A DNA stretch of 64,000 nucleotides from Sinorhizobium fredii USDA 205 (GCF_001461695.1 NZ_AUTC01000110.1:1-64000), one strand, 5' to 3'. Counted from the first letter of the stretch, positions 38,148 through 47,933 are shown. A program made the numbers and translations. Notes: a model not told the origin generated them from the letters alone.

Positions 38148-38627
38148 CTATTTCGGACCCACATCATGCGTGGAACTGGCAACAAGCTTCATCGCCGCCG
38201 CCAGGAGAAGTGCCGCGCCCGGCAGCACAAGACCGTTCCAGTCCAGCATGCCCTCGGTTTCCGCCACGACGGTCGCAAAATGGACGACGAGATAAAGGAT
38301 GATCACCTCGATGAAGAGGATCTTCATTTCCGCGACCGTGTTGAGGATCATCCATCGCGGCACCCTTTTCCTGACTTCGTCCGACACATCGATGACGAAA
38401 CCGAACGTGATCGCATAGCCGAAGATGGTGAGCACGATGCCGAAAAGAAACTTGTCGGTGGCGCGCAAGACGGCGGCGGTGACCGAAAGCTCCGGCTCGG
38501 TTCTGACGAAGGCGAAGGCGTTGCGCAAGAGAAGCGCGCCTTCGAAGAACATCAGCAGTGCGCCGCCCAGGACTCCTATGGACGCCAGGATCATGATGTA
38601 GCGGAGACTCAAGAAAAACGAGATCAT
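38148..38627 (-). CDS. YqhA/UPF0114-family membrane protein
   Basis: The product has 159 residues with three or four transmembrane helices (YIMILASIGVLGGALLMFF, FLFGIVLTIFGYAITFGFV, ILFIEVIILYLVVHFATVV, LVLPGAALLLAAAMKLV) and the family block VLRATDKFLFG. The function is unknown. ATG 38627 follows AAGG and gives the normal length of about 160; upstream codons to 38762 look non-homologous. The gap of 379 bp to the first arcD gene holds an AT-richer stretch around 38790-38860, but no promoter that I can define. Confidence 0.8.
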   Translation of the reverse strand: MISFFLSLRYIMILASIGVLGGALLMFFEGALLLRNAFAFVRTEPELSVTAAVLRATDKFLFGIVLTIFGYAITFGFVIDVSDEVRKRVPRWMILNTVAEMKILFIEVIILYLVVHFATVVAETEGMLDWNGLVLPGAALLLAAAMKLVASSTHDVGPK

Positions 38628-39006
38628 TGGCCTTGCTGCCTTTCCGCAGCGGGTCAGGCACACTGATTGGGACGGTGCGCTTTCCCGGTCGAACGCATCT
38701 CCCTGATGCGCGGCAGCTCGACTGCTACCCAGCGCAGTGGAGTATCGTTCATCCACATTCATGCAGGTGCTGGCGACAGACGTAGATTAGCACAACTAAA
38801 TCTGGTCCGGTCCCCCGGGATTTTACAGCTTGAAGTTTTGAAACTAAAGATACAACGTTGCGGCTCCTGCTACCTACAGCGCCGCGCGTCCTGTCAGATG
38901 CGCAAAGGACGCCGTAGCACTTAGGATTGCTGGATGTGCAGTGGCGGCCGCTCAACAGTAAGTGCCTTTCGTTCGATCAGGCAACCGTAACGCAATCGGA
39001 GGCCGC

Positions 39007-40434
39007 ATGACCAGCACTGCTCAGAAACTTTCGCTTGCTTCTCTGTCCGCGCTCGTCGTCGGCTCCATGGTAGGAGCGGGCATATTTTCCCTGCCGCGCA
39101 CCTTCGGCAATGCGACCGGACCCTTCGGCGCGATCGTGGCCTGGTGCATCGCAGGAGCGGGCATGTTCACTCTGGCTCACGTGTTCCGGGTGCTCGCGGA
39201 ACGCAAGCCGGATCTCGACGCCGGCGTCTATGCCTATGCGAAGGCCGGCTTCGGTGACTATGCCGGCTTCCTTTCGGCCCTCGGATACTGGCTGGTCGGC
39301 TGCATTGCCGATGTGTCATATTGGGTGTTGATCAAGGCCACCCTCGGGGCGTTCTTCCCGATCTTCGGAGACGGCAACACGGTCGCCGCCGTGCTTGTCT
39401 CCTCTGTCGCGCTGTGGGGCTTCCACTTCATGATCTTGCGGGGGATCAAAGAAGCCGCGGCCATCAATACTGTCGTCACGGTGGCAAAGATCGTCCCCAT
39501 TGTGATCTTCATAGTCATCCTGCTCGGTGCGTTCGAGACCGACCTCTTTCGCGCCAATTTTTGGGGCGGCGCGGGCATGCCCGAGGCAAGCCTGTTCGAG
39601 CAGGTTCGGGCGACCATGCTGGTCACGGTTTTTGTGTTCATCGGCGTAGAGGGCGCGAGCGTCTATTCACGCTACGCCCGCAAACGTTCCGATGTGGGCG
39701 TGGCCACGACACTGGGCTTCGTCGGCGTGCTGGGATTGATGGTGCTGGTGACGCTGCTGCCCTACGCCGCCCTCGAGCGACCGGAAATCGCAGGCATGCG
39801 GCAACCCTCGATGGCTTCCGTGCTGGAATCCGTCGTCGGGCCATGGGGCTCCGTCTTTGTCAGTGTCGGCCTGATCGTTTCCGTGCTCGGAGCCTATCTG
39901 GCATGGTCGCTGATCTGCGTCGAGGTGCTCTTCTGCGCCGCCAAGAACGGAGACATGCCGAGCGTTCTCGCCAGGGAGAACAACAACAACGTTCCTGCTG
40001 CGGCTCTGTGGCTGAGCAATGGAGTGATCCAGTTCTTCCTCGTCAGCACGCTGTTCTCCGAGGACGCGTTCCGGTTGATGGTAAACCTGACGAGCGCGAT
40101 GGTTCTGGTTCCTTACCTGCTGGTCGCAGCCTACGGCTTCCTCATCGCCCGGCGCGGCGAGACCTATCACATCAGGCCGGAAGAACGGTTCAGTGACCTG
40201 ATCTTCGCGGGTGCCGCCACGGTCTACACGGCATTCATGATCTATGCCGGAGGCCTGGAGCTTCTGCTACTTTCCACCATCCTCTACGCATTTGGAACGG
40301 TCCTGTTCCTCTACACGAGGCGTGAACAGAAGAAGCCTCTGTTCAACCCTCGGGAATGGCTCGTCTTCATGGCTGCAGCGGTCGGATGCGTTTTCGGCAT
40401 CTACAGTCTCGTGACCGGCTACATCACCTTGTAG
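39007..40434 (+). CDS. arcD: Arginine/ornithine antiporter ArcD-like (copy 1)
   Basis: This 475-residue APC-superfamily transporter (basic amino acid antiporter group) has about 12 transmembrane helices. The substrate-binding start GSMVGAGIFSLPRTFG is typical of ArcD/YdgI-type exchangers, which swap external arginine for internal ornithine at no energy cost in the arginine deiminase pathway. ATG 39007 follows GGAGG. It is the first of two tandem paralogues that are closely similar along their whole length and precede arcA. Confidence 0.85.
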   Translation: MTSTAQKLSLASLSALVVGSMVGAGIFSLPRTFGNATGPFGAIVAWCIAGAGMFTLAHVFRVLAERKPDLDAGVYAYAKAGFGDYAGFLSALGYWLVGCIADVSYWVLIKATLGAFFPIFGDGNTVAAVLVSSVALWGFHFMILRGIKEAAAINTVVTVAKIVPIVIFIVILLGAFETDLFRANFWGGAGMPEASLFEQVRATMLVTVFVFIGVEGASVYSRYARKRSDVGVATTLGFVGVLGLMVLVTLLPYAALERPEIAGMRQPSMASVLESVVGPWGSVFVSVGLIVSVLGAYLAWSLICVEVLFCAAKNGDMPSVLARENNNNVPAAALWLSNGVIQFFLVSTLFSEDAFRLMVNLTSAMVLVPYLLVAAYGFLIARRGETYHIRPEERFSDLIFAGAATVYTAFMIYAGGLELLLLSTILYAFGTVLFLYTRREQKKPLFNPREWLVFMAAAVGCVFGIYSLVTGYITL

Positions 40435-40449
40435 ATCTCCGAGGAAACA

Positions 40450-40507
40450 CGCAGCAATTCAAGGTTCTACAGCGTCCTTTGGGCGAAACGGGCGGCGCTA
40501 TAGTTCA
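40450..40507. repeat. Rhizobial mosaic repeat, second-module fragment
   Basis: GCAGCAATTCAAGGTTCTACAGCGTC...GGCGCTATAG matches the second part of the repeat at 22485-22588 with a degenerate right arm. It lies just after arcD copy 1. The rest of the 40435-40761 gap holds a small hairpin GAAGCGG-ATAA-CCGCTTC at 40620-40637. Confidence 0.65.
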
Positions 40508-40761
40508 CGCCCGTCGTTGTGTCGGCATATCAGCGGATATTGATTCCCTCTAGGAATTTTGAAGATTACACGTTAACATTGCGGTCAGAGGGTCCAAGCA
40601 TGTTATAGAGGTGGTGCCAGAAGCGGATAACCGCTTCGAGGTCGAAAGCCTATAGGCAAGGTCCACAAGCTTATCCGGCATCACCAGCGATACCAGATCT
40701 GATCGGCGTCCGCACCGGCGCGGACGGCCCCCCTACATCGGTCAACCCCGGGAGTAGCGCG

Positions 40762-42195
40762 ATGGCGATCAAAGCTGAGCAGAAGCTATCCCTTTTCGCT
40801 CTGACCAGCATGGTTGTCGGTTCCATGGTCGGCGCAGGCATCTTCTCGCTCCCGCGAACATTCGGCATTGCGACAGGGCCGTTCGGCGCAATCATTGCCT
40901 GGTGCATTGCGGGCGGCGGCATGTACATGCTGGCGCGCGTCTTCCAGTCGCTGGCCGAACGCAAGCCCGATCTCGACGCCGGCGTTTTCGCCTATGCCAA
41001 GGAAGGGTTCGGTGACTATCCGGGCTTCCTGTCCGCCTTCGGCTACTGGATCGGCAGTTGCATCGGCAACGTGTCATACTGGGTGCTGATCAAGTCCACG
41101 CTCGGCAATTTTTTTCCTGCCTTCGGCGACGGCAACACCGTGATCGCCATCCTCGTCGCCTCGGTCGGAATTTGGCTCTTCCACTTCACGATCCTGAGAG
41201 GCATCCAGCAGGCGGCCTTCATCAACACCGTCGTGACCGTCGCGAAGGTTGTCCCGATCATCGCCTTCATCATCATCCTCTTCTTCTTCTTCAAACTCGA
41301 CCTGTTCCGCCTCAACTTCTGGGGTGGCGAGGGGATGCCGGAGGCAACCCTCCTGCAACAGATCCAGGCGACGATGTTGGCGACGGTCTTCGTCTTCATC
41401 GGCATCGAAGGCGCGAGCAACTATTCGCGCTATGCGCAGACGCGCTCCGATATCGGCACGGCCACGATCATGGGCTTCATCGGCGTCAGCGCGCTGATGG
41501 TGCTGGTGACGCTGCTGCCCTATGCGGCCCTGACGCGCCCCGAGATTGCCGCCATGAGCCAGCCTTCGATGGCAGGCGTACTTGCAGCCGTCGTCGGTCC
41601 CTGGGGTGCGGTTTTCATCAGCATCGGCGTGATCGTCTCGGTGCTTGGCGCTTATCTCGCCTGGTCTCTTGTGTGCGCGGAAGTGCTCTACGTGGCGGCG
41701 CGCACGGACGACATGCCCCGGGTTTTCGGCACCGAGAACCAGAACAAGGTCCCTGCAGCGGCGCTGTGGCTCACCAATATCGTCGTCCAGCTGTTCGTCA
41801 TCAGCACCTACTGGTCGCGGGATGCGTTCGCGCTGATGCTGAATCTGACAAGCGCAATGTCGCTGATCCCCTACCTGTTCGTGGCCGCCTTCGGGTTCCT
41901 GCTGGCTCGACGCGCCGAGACCTACGAAGTCAGGCCGCATGAACGCAACCGCGACCTGATCATCGCCAGCATCGCCGCCGTCTACACGTTTTTCATGATT
42001 GTCGCCGGCGGCATGAAGTTCGTCCTGCTGTCGGCGCTTCTCTATGCCCCTGGCACCATCCTCTATTTCTGGGCCAGGCGCGAGCAAGGCAAGCAGCTCT
42101 TCAACACATCCGTCGACTGGCTGATTTTCGCCGCTGCAGTCATCGGCTGTATCGCCGCGATCATCGGATTGTCCACGGGCTACCTGACGATCTGA
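40762..42195 (+). CDS. arcD: Arginine/ornithine antiporter ArcD-like (copy 2)
   Basis: This 477-residue paralogue of the preceding gene shares the same start signature GSMVGAGIFSLPRTFG, the YWVLIKSTLG segment and the late GAYLAWSLVCAEVLY helix. It lies 15 bp upstream of arcA, so it is the copy co-transcribed with the deiminase. The difference in substrate between the two copies is unknown; one could exchange arginine for ornithine and the other for citrulline or another amino acid. Confidence 0.87.
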   Translation: MAIKAEQKLSLFALTSMVVGSMVGAGIFSLPRTFGIATGPFGAIIAWCIAGGGMYMLARVFQSLAERKPDLDAGVFAYAKEGFGDYPGFLSAFGYWIGSCIGNVSYWVLIKSTLGNFFPAFGDGNTVIAILVASVGIWLFHFTILRGIQQAAFINTVVTVAKVVPIIAFIIILFFFFKLDLFRLNFWGGEGMPEATLLQQIQATMLATVFVFIGIEGASNYSRYAQTRSDIGTATIMGFIGVSALMVLVTLLPYAALTRPEIAAMSQPSMAGVLAAVVGPWGAVFISIGVIVSVLGAYLAWSLVCAEVLYVAARTDDMPRVFGTENQNKVPAAALWLTNIVVQLFVISTYWSRDAFALMLNLTSAMSLIPYLFVAAFGFLLARRAETYEVRPHERNRDLIIASIAAVYTFFMIVAGGMKFVLLSALLYAPGTILYFWARREQGKQLFNTSVDWLIFAAAVIGCIAAIIGLSTGYLTI

Positions 42196-42210
42196 AAAAG
42201 GAGATGTGTC

Positions 42211-43467
42211 ATGTCTTCTGAAAGCTCGAGCCACACTTTCGGCGTACACTCGGAGGTCGGCCAGCTGCGCAAGGTCATGGTCTGTGCGCCGGGCCACGCC
42301 CATCATCGTCTGACGCCAAGCAATTGCGACAGCCTCCTGTTTGACGACGTGCTATGGGTCGACAACGCCAAGCGCGACCATTTCGACTTCATGAACAAGT
42401 TGCGTGACCGTGGCGTCGAAGTTCTCGAGATGCACAACCTGCTCGCCCAAACGGTGGCAATTCCCGAGGGCAAGAAGTGGATTCTCGACCATCAGGTCGT
42501 GCCGAACCAAGTCGGGCTTGGGCTCGTGGACGAAATCCGCAGCTACCTCGAGGGGCTGCCTGACCGTGAGCTCGCGGAGACCCTGATCGGCGGGTTGTCG
42601 ACCTACGAATTTCCCGAGACGCTTGGGGGCGAGATGTTGGAGTTGATCCGGGACGCCGCTGGCGTGGCGGAGTACCTGCTGCCGCCGCTGCCCAATACGC
42701 TCTATACGCGTGATACCACCTGCTGGATCTACGGCGGGGTGACGCTCAACCCGCTCTATTGGCCGGCGCGCCACGAAGAGACCATCCTCGCCACCGCCAT
42801 CTACAAGTTCCACCCCGACTTCGCCGGCAAGGTCAATGTCTGGTGGGGCGACCCTACCAAGGACTGGGGTCTCGCCACGCTCGAGGGTGGCGACGTCATG
42901 CCGATCGGCAAAGGCAACGTGTTGATCGGCATGAGCGAGCGGACGTCGCGGCAGGCAATCAGCCAGCTCGCTGCGACCCTGTTCGAAAAGGGCGCAGCGG
43001 ATCGTGTGATCGTCGCCGCAATGCCGAAGCTGCGTGCAGCCATGCACCTCGACACGGTGTTTACCTTCGCCGACCGCGACTGCGTGCTGATCTATCCAGA
43101 CATCGTCGACGCCATTTCTGCCTTCTCCTACCGCCCCGCGTCAAAGCCGGGAACGGTAGACTTGCGCAAGGACGAAGGCAGTTTCGTCGAAACCGTGCGC
43201 GATGCCCTTGGCCTCAAGGAGCTGCGCGTGGTCGAGACGGGAGGCAACGACTACATGCGCGAAAGAACACAATGGGACAGCGGCGCAAACCTCGTCTGCG
43301 CCTCGCCCGGCGTCGTCTTCGCCTATGATCGCAACACCTACGCCAACACGCTGTTGCGAAAGCAGGGTATCGAGGTGATCACCATTTCCGGTGCCGAGCT
43401 CGGACGGGGACGCGGTGGCGGCCACTGCATGACCTGCCCGATCATGCGCGACGCCGTCGACTATTAA
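42211..43467 (+). CDS. arcA: Arginine deiminase ArcA
   Basis: This 418-residue enzyme converts arginine to citrulline and ammonia. Residues expected for catalysis are present: LYTRDTTCW, the EGGD block TLEGGDVMP, the His in MHLDTVFTF, and nucleophile Cys406 in [10 protein letters not shown] close to the C-terminus. ATG 42211 follows AAGGAG. It is downstream of two arcD genes, but no arcB (ornithine carbamoyltransferase) or arcC (carbamate kinase) follows within the window. The citrulline produced would not yield ATP unless those genes lie elsewhere. Ammonia release could raise pH. Confidence 0.94.
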   Translation: MSSESSSHTFGVHSEVGQLRKVMVCAPGHAHHRLTPSNCDSLLFDDVLWVDNAKRDHFDFMNKLRDRGVEVLEMHNLLAQTVAIPEGKKWILDHQVVPNQVGLGLVDEIRSYLEGLPDRELAETLIGGLSTYEFPETLGGEMLELIRDAAGVAEYLLPPLPNTLYTRDTTCWIYGGVTLNPLYWPARHEETILATAIYKFHPDFAGKVNVWWGDPTKDWGLATLEGGDVMPIGKGNVLIGMSERTSRQAISQLAATLFEKGAADRVIVAAMPKLRAAMHLDTVFTFADRDCVLIYPDIVDAISAFSYRPASKPGTVDLRKDEGSFVETVRDALGLKELRVVETGGNDYMRERTQWDSGANLVCASPGVVFAYDRNTYANTLLRKQGIEVITISGAELGRGRGGGHCMTCPIMRDAVDY

Positions 43468-43573
43468 TGTCGACGGTTCAGGCCGTGACCGACTGTGGCC
43501 ACATGCTCTAAATTGCTGAATGTTCAAGCCGGATTTCGGAGAGAGTGGCCACTCGCAAAAGAAGGAGCATGCC

Positions 43574-43861
43574 ATGACTCGAAGGACACTCTCTTTCGCA
43601 CTCGCGATTGCGGCCGCCCTTGCCGCCGGCTGCGCCACGGAACAGAACCAACGCGGCTTGACCGGAGCTCTGGTGGGCGCGGGAACAGGCGCTGTGGCAG
43701 GCCAGCTCATCGGTGGAAACACAACGAGCACGGTCGCCGGTGCGGCTGGCGGAGCTCTTGTGGGCGCCGCGGTCGGGACTGCAACAACCCCGTCCTACAA
43801 TCGTGGCAACTGCAGATACAGGCAACCGGACGGCACTATCATCATCGCTCGGTGCCGATGA
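43574..43861 (+). CDS. Glycine-zipper outer-membrane lipoprotein
   Basis: This 95-residue protein has a signal peptide ending in a lipobox (ALAAGC, Cys about residue 20), followed by a glycine-zipper repeat (GALVGAGTGAVAGQLIGG, then GAAGGALVGAAVG) that inserts in membranes. A short Cys-containing tail ends in IIIARCR. It resembles small SmpA/YMGG-type lipoproteins of Rhizobiales. ATG 43574 follows GAAGGAG. Confidence 0.8.
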   Translation: MTRRTLSFALAIAAALAAGCATEQNQRGLTGALVGAGTGAVAGQLIGGNTTSTVAGAAGGALVGAAVGTATTPSYNRGNCRYRQPDGTIIIARCR

Positions 43862-44001
43862 TTCCGCCTGGCGCTTGCTCTCATAGCCGGGACTTGACGT
43901 GCAAGTCCCTATGTCTCGACCGGGAACCCGACGTTTGGCCTGTGAAGGTCAAAGCTACGTTCGACCCGGCTTCAGAAGATGCTTGCCCGCAACGCGCTTG
44001 A

Positions 44002-45039
44002 CTACAACCAACCCTCGAGTTCGCGGCGAACGACGTGGTTGAGCACCGCCATGCCTTCGGGGCTGTCGTTCAGGCAGGGGATATGCGCGAATTTCTCACC
44101 GCCATGGTGATGGAAGCTTTCGGCCGCCTGGCCTGCGATTTCCTCGAGCGTTTCCAGACAGTCGGAAACGAAGCCCGGATTGATGACGGCGATGCGCTTG
44201 ACGCCGTCCTTGGCGAGCTTTTCGACTGTCGCGTCGGTATAGGGCTGCAGCCATTCCTCCGGCCCGAAACGCGACTGGAACGTCACCTGCAACTTCTCCT
44301 TCGTCCAGCCCAGTTTTTCGCGCAACAGCCGCGCCGTCTTCTGGCACTGGCAGTAGTAAGGATCGCCGAGATCGAAATAGCTTTTCGGGATCCCGTGGAA
44401 GGAGGCCAGAACCACCTCGGGCTGCCAGTCGAGCTTTGCCAGGTGATGCTCGATCGAGGCGGCGAGCGCATCGATATAGACCGGGTCGTCGTGATAGGGC
44501 GGCACGGTGCGCAGCGCCGGCTGCCAGCGCGTTTTCAGCAGCGCCTCGAAGGCCTTGTCGTTGACCGTCGCGGTCGTCGCCGCCGCATATTGCGGATAGA
44601 GCGGGAAGACGAGAATGCGCTCGCAGCCCTGTTGCTGCAGCGCCTCCATGCGCGAGGCGATCGACGGCTGGCCGTAGCGCATCGCCCAGTCGACGACGAC
44701 GTGCGGGTGATTGGCAAAGCTTTCGGCCATCGACGCGGCCTGGTTGCGCGTGTAGGTCCGCAGCCAGCTCTCGTTCCGCTCCTTGTTCCAGATCAGCTCA
44801 TAGGCCTTGCCGACCTTCTGCGGACGCGTGTTGAGCACGATGCCGTAGAGGATCGGGTACCAGAAGAGACGCGACCACTCGATGACGCGCCTGTCGCTCA
44901 GGAATTCCTTGAGGTAGCGGCGCATCGAGGTGTAATCGGTGCCATCCGGCGTGCCGAGATTGACCAGCAGCACACCGACCTTGCCGGATTTCACGGGCGG
45001 GTGAGCGGCGGTGGTCGGTTCGGCAAGTACTTCTGTCAT
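44002..45039 (-). CDS. hemH: Ferrochelatase HemH
   Basis: This 345-residue enzyme inserts Fe2+ into protoporphyrin IX, the last step of haem synthesis. The family blocks LLVNLGTPDG, the catalytic SFHGIPKSYFDLGDPY and GFVSDCLETLEEI are present. Cys residues in YYCQCQ near the active site hint at the [2Fe-2S] or metal-binding variation seen in some alphaproteobacteria; this is only suggestive. ATG 45039 follows AGGAAG; longer in-frame starts lack a site. A 3' terminator shared with its upstream neighbour lies at 45101. Confidence 0.93.
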   Translation of the reverse strand: MTEVLAEPTTAAHPPVKSGKVGVLLVNLGTPDGTDYTSMRRYLKEFLSDRRVIEWSRLFWYPILYGIVLNTRPQKVGKAYELIWNKERNESWLRTYTRNQAASMAESFANHPHVVVDWAMRYGQPSIASRMEALQQQGCERILVFPLYPQYAAATTATVNDKAFEALLKTRWQPALRTVPPYHDDPVYIDALAASIEHHLAKLDWQPEVVLASFHGIPKSYFDLGDPYYCQCQKTARLLREKLGWTKEKLQVTFQSRFGPEEWLQPYTDATVEKLAKDGVKRIAVINPGFVSDCLETLEEIAGQAAESFHHHGGEKFAHIPCLNDSPEGMAVLNHVVRRELEGWL

Positions 45040-45100
45040 CGTCTTCCTCATGGCGCTTATATCGCCAGCGGCGCCTCTGTTTTCAAATCCTTCTAAAAAG

Positions 45101-45134
45101 AAAAGCCGGCGCGGGAAAGCCCGCGCCGGCTTTT
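45101..45134. terminator. Terminator between the 5'-nucleotidase gene and hemH
   Basis: AAAAGCCGGCGCGGG-AAAG-CCCGCGCCGGCTTTT is a 15-bp perfect stem with A- and T-tails. It ends the minus-strand 5'-nucleotidase transcript and separates it from hemH. Confidence 0.9.
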
Positions 45135-45153
45135 GCCGTAGAGGCAAATTGTC

Positions 45154-47028
45154 TTACTTCGCCGGAATCTCCAGTTCCCGCCCGATATGAAGAGCCCGCG
45201 GCTCGGGGTCGCCATTGGCTTCGGCGATCTTCTTCCACTCGAAGCCGTTGCCGTAGAAGGACTCGGCGAGATCCCAGAGCGTGTCGCCCCTGGCGATGAC
45301 GTGCTTCTGCGGACCACCAGCGGCGGCTGCAGTTTCGCCCGATGGCTGGGAAGCGGGTGCCGCAGCGCTCTCGGCCGGCTTGGTCTCCGCAGCCGGTGCG
45401 GTCGCCGTTGCGCCGGCCGCAGCGGCGGCCTCCGCGATGCGACCGTCCGTATAGGGCTTGAACGGCTGATGCGCGGCGAGGTAGTCGGCCAGCACGGTTT
45501 CCAGGCCCGGGCCGTAGTCGTAGGCGTTCTCGCCCTTGGCCTTGAAGACCGCGTAGCCGTCGCCGCCGCCGCGCATGAAGTTGTTGCTGACGAGCGAATA
45601 GGTCTTTTCCGGATCGAGCGGCTTGAAGGCGTCACCCTCCTTCACCTCGACCGAAACCACTCGGCTGCCGGCGGGCTTCGAGCGGTCGAAGGAAAACTTG
45701 AGACCGGCCACCTGCGGGAAGCGCCCGCCGCCTTCCTCGACCTGGCTCACGCCGTTCTCCAGCGCTGCGCGAATATCGGCGCCCTTCAATTGGAACGTCG
45801 CGACGGTGTTCTGGAACGGCAGCACCGTGATCACTTCGCCCATCGTCACGTCGCCGGCGTCGATCGAGGCCCTGAGCCCGCCGCCATTGGTGATGGCGAT
45901 CGTCACACCCTGACCCTTGACGCGATCCAGCATGGCGTCGGCGACGAGACTGCCCATTTCGCATTCCTTCGCCCGGCAATTCTCGCGCGCACCGTCGATC
46001 GGCGCTTCCGTCTTGGCGACGACCTTGGACCTCAACTCCTCGATCGGTTTGGCAAGCTCCTTGATGCGGGCGACGACTGCCTCATCCGGCTTGATCTTGG
46101 AGTCGACGAGGATCGGATCGCCCTTGGCGGCCTTGACCACGCCGTTGTCATCGAAAGTGACGACGAGATCGCCGAGGTATTTGCTGTAGGAACCCGCCTG
46201 CACCACCGGTACCTTGTAGCCGCCGGGGTTGTCGACCATCGTCGGATAGGGGCCTTCCGCCTTCTCGTCGGTGTTGGAGAGCAGGCTGTGGGAATGGCCG
46301 CCGACCACGACGTCGACATCCGGGATCTTGGCGATTGCCGCGAGGTCGCGCGGATAGCCGACATGGGTCAGCGCGATGATCTTGTTGACGCCCTGCTTCT
46401 TCAACTCATCGACGGCGCTGGTGATCGTTGCCACGTCCTCGCCGATCAGGATGTCCGGCCCCGGCGACGAAAGCTCCGGCGTGTCGTTGGCGACCGCCCC
46501 GACGATGCCGACCTTCTGGCCGCCGACGTCGAGCACGAGCGACGGCTTGATCCGGTCGCCGATCTTCGACTTGTGGCTCGGCAGCACGTTGGCCGTCACG
46601 ACCGGGAAGGTGACCTTGTCGAGGAAGCTCGCGAGCCCGTCCTCGGCTTCGTCGAACTCATGGTTGCCGACGGTCATCGCGTCGAACTTCATGAGGTTCA
46701 GGAATTCCGCCTCGGCGGCGCCCCTGTAGGTGGTGAAGAAAAGCGACCCTTGAAAGTTGTCGCCGGCATTGAGCAGCAGCAGGTTCTTTCCGGTGAGTTC
46801 CTGGCGCTTCTGGTCGATCAGCGTTTTCAGGCGCGCGACGCCGCCGAAGCACTCGTTCTTGCCTTCCTCCTCGGCCGAGCAGGTCGAATCGAACTTGTTG
46901 ATCGATTCGATGCGCGAATGCAGGTCGTTGATGTGCAGGATGTTCAATTCGTAATCGGCGAAGGCGGCGCCCGATGAAAGGGCGAGAAGGGATGCGGTGA
47001 GAAGGCCGGTCCGCATGTGTCTGATCAT
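45154..47028 (-). CDS. Periplasmic 5'-nucleotidase / UDP-sugar hydrolase with LysM domain
   Basis: The 624-residue product has a signal peptide ending at AFADYE (about residue 24). The metallophosphatase domain shows HINDLHSR, NAGDNFQGS, VGNHEFDEAED and GGHSHS (dinuclear metal ligands), then the 5_nucleotid_C substrate domain (ITNGGGLRA, FMRGGGDGY). An Ala/Pro-rich linker follows, and a C-terminal LysM (ARGDTLWDLAESFYG to GRELEIPAK) probably anchors it to peptidoglycan. It releases nucleosides from external nucleotides. ATG 47028 follows AGGAG. Fusion of the 5'-nucleotidase with LysM is a rhizobial feature. Confidence 0.92.
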   Translation of the reverse strand: MIRHMRTGLLTASLLALSSGAAFADYELNILHINDLHSRIESINKFDSTCSAEEEGKNECFGGVARLKTLIDQKRQELTGKNLLLLNAGDNFQGSLFFTTYRGAAEAEFLNLMKFDAMTVGNHEFDEAEDGLASFLDKVTFPVVTANVLPSHKSKIGDRIKPSLVLDVGGQKVGIVGAVANDTPELSSPGPDILIGEDVATITSAVDELKKQGVNKIIALTHVGYPRDLAAIAKIPDVDVVVGGHSHSLLSNTDEKAEGPYPTMVDNPGGYKVPVVQAGSYSKYLGDLVVTFDDNGVVKAAKGDPILVDSKIKPDEAVVARIKELAKPIEELRSKVVAKTEAPIDGARENCRAKECEMGSLVADAMLDRVKGQGVTIAITNGGGLRASIDAGDVTMGEVITVLPFQNTVATFQLKGADIRAALENGVSQVEEGGGRFPQVAGLKFSFDRSKPAGSRVVSVEVKEGDAFKPLDPEKTYSLVSNNFMRGGGDGYAVFKAKGENAYDYGPGLETVLADYLAAHQPFKPYTDGRIAEAAAAAGATATAPAAETKPAESAAAPASQPSGETAAAAGGPQKHVIARGDTLWDLAESFYGNGFEWKKIAEANGDPEPRALHIGRELEIPAK

Positions 47029-47206
47029 GATGTTCTCCTGTTGCCTGTCGTCTTCAGCCGATTGCAAGCCCCGAAAGGAAACCCTCTCCTGGCCGAGCGG
47101 TTTTAGCAGGCGGGATGTTTTCATCAGTCGCGCCGGACTTCAAGCGCTAAACGCGCCCCTCCTTTGCCGGATTCGAACTAGGGTTAAGCCGGATTCAGAA
47201 ACAAAG

Positions 47207-47228
47207 AAGCCCCCGGATGGGGGCTTCG
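47207..47228 (-). terminator. omp10 terminator
   Basis: GAAGCCCCC-ATC-CGGGGGCTTC-type stem, followed on the minus strand by TTTGTTT. It lies 26 bp after the omp10 stop. Confidence 0.8.
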
Positions 47229-47253
47229 CAGACCTATTGTCTTCTGATCCTGC

Positions 47254-47619
47254 TCAGCCCTGGCGGGCGAGCGAGAACTGGGCGCCGGCATCCGTCGTGC
47301 AGTTCAGCTGCGTCGGCGTCACCAGCGCGCAGTTGACCCTGGATTGGGTCTGGCGGACCAGCGAGGTCATGTTGATCTCGACGAGGGTCGGGCTGACATT
47401 CACATAGGTGCCGGAGGCGAGAAGCTGATTATTATCGGTGGTGCGCGTCGAGAACGTGCCGGCGGCGAAGGTGGAAACAATGCCGTTCGGATCGACCCAG
47501 GATCCCTCCACGCCGCCAGCCCGCGCCTGTGGCGCCTGGCGGATTTCCCTTGGGGACGACTGGCATGATGCAAGCGCCGCGGCGGTTGCGAGAATGGTCA
47601 GTATGGCGAGTGGCTTCAT
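47254..47619 (-). CDS. omp10: Outer-membrane lipoprotein Omp10
   Basis: The 121-residue lipoprotein has a lipobox ALASC (Cys about residue 19). The mature part matches Brucella Omp10 closely: [37 protein letters not shown] and [17 protein letters not shown]. It is anchored to the outer membrane and its molecular role is unclear. ATG 47619 is preceded by GGGAGAA. It is monocistronic, with a terminator after it. Confidence 0.9.
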   Translation of the reverse strand: MKPLAILTILATAAALASCQSSPREIRQAPQARAGGVEGSWVDPNGIVSTFAAGTFSTRTTDNNQLLASGTYVNVSPTLVEINMTSLVRQTQSRVNCALVTPTQLNCTTDAGAQFSLARQG

Positions 47620-47646
47620 CGGCGTTTCTCCCGCGTCACGAGTTGA

Positions 47647-47697
47647 AGCGGGATGCAAACGCAATACCGCTACAGACTTCTGCTCGTCCCCGCTCTA
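47647..47697. repeat. Degenerate copy of the AGCGGGATG palindrome
   Basis: AGCGGGATGCAAACGC...TCGTCCCCGCTCT has the same outline as the repeat at 47934 with several changes. It lies upstream of omp10. The remaining 47698-47933 sequence shows no gene that I can support. Confidence 0.5.
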
Positions 47698-47933
47698 CCG
47701 CATAATTCGCTCCGCCGGAACCGGCTTAACGGCAAATTGAGCAGCAGAGCGACGTTCCGGGGCGACTTTGTGCGCCCGGCGTTGCACTCAAGCCGCAGAG
47801 GCTTTCGTTTTCGAGAAAGACAAGCCCCGGACTTAGGTTGCAAGCAAGAGCAGGAAGCGGCGACCCTGGAGCGAATATCGCGGCAAAGGCGCCCGGAGCC
47901 AGAGAGGTCCGGGCGCGATTGATTCTAACGGGT

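Noticed and set aside
38763-40761. FNR/FixK boxes (TTGAT-N4-ATCAA) before the arc genes
   Set aside because: I looked because arc genes are often oxygen-controlled, but no match with both half-sites was found upstream of either arcD or of arcA.
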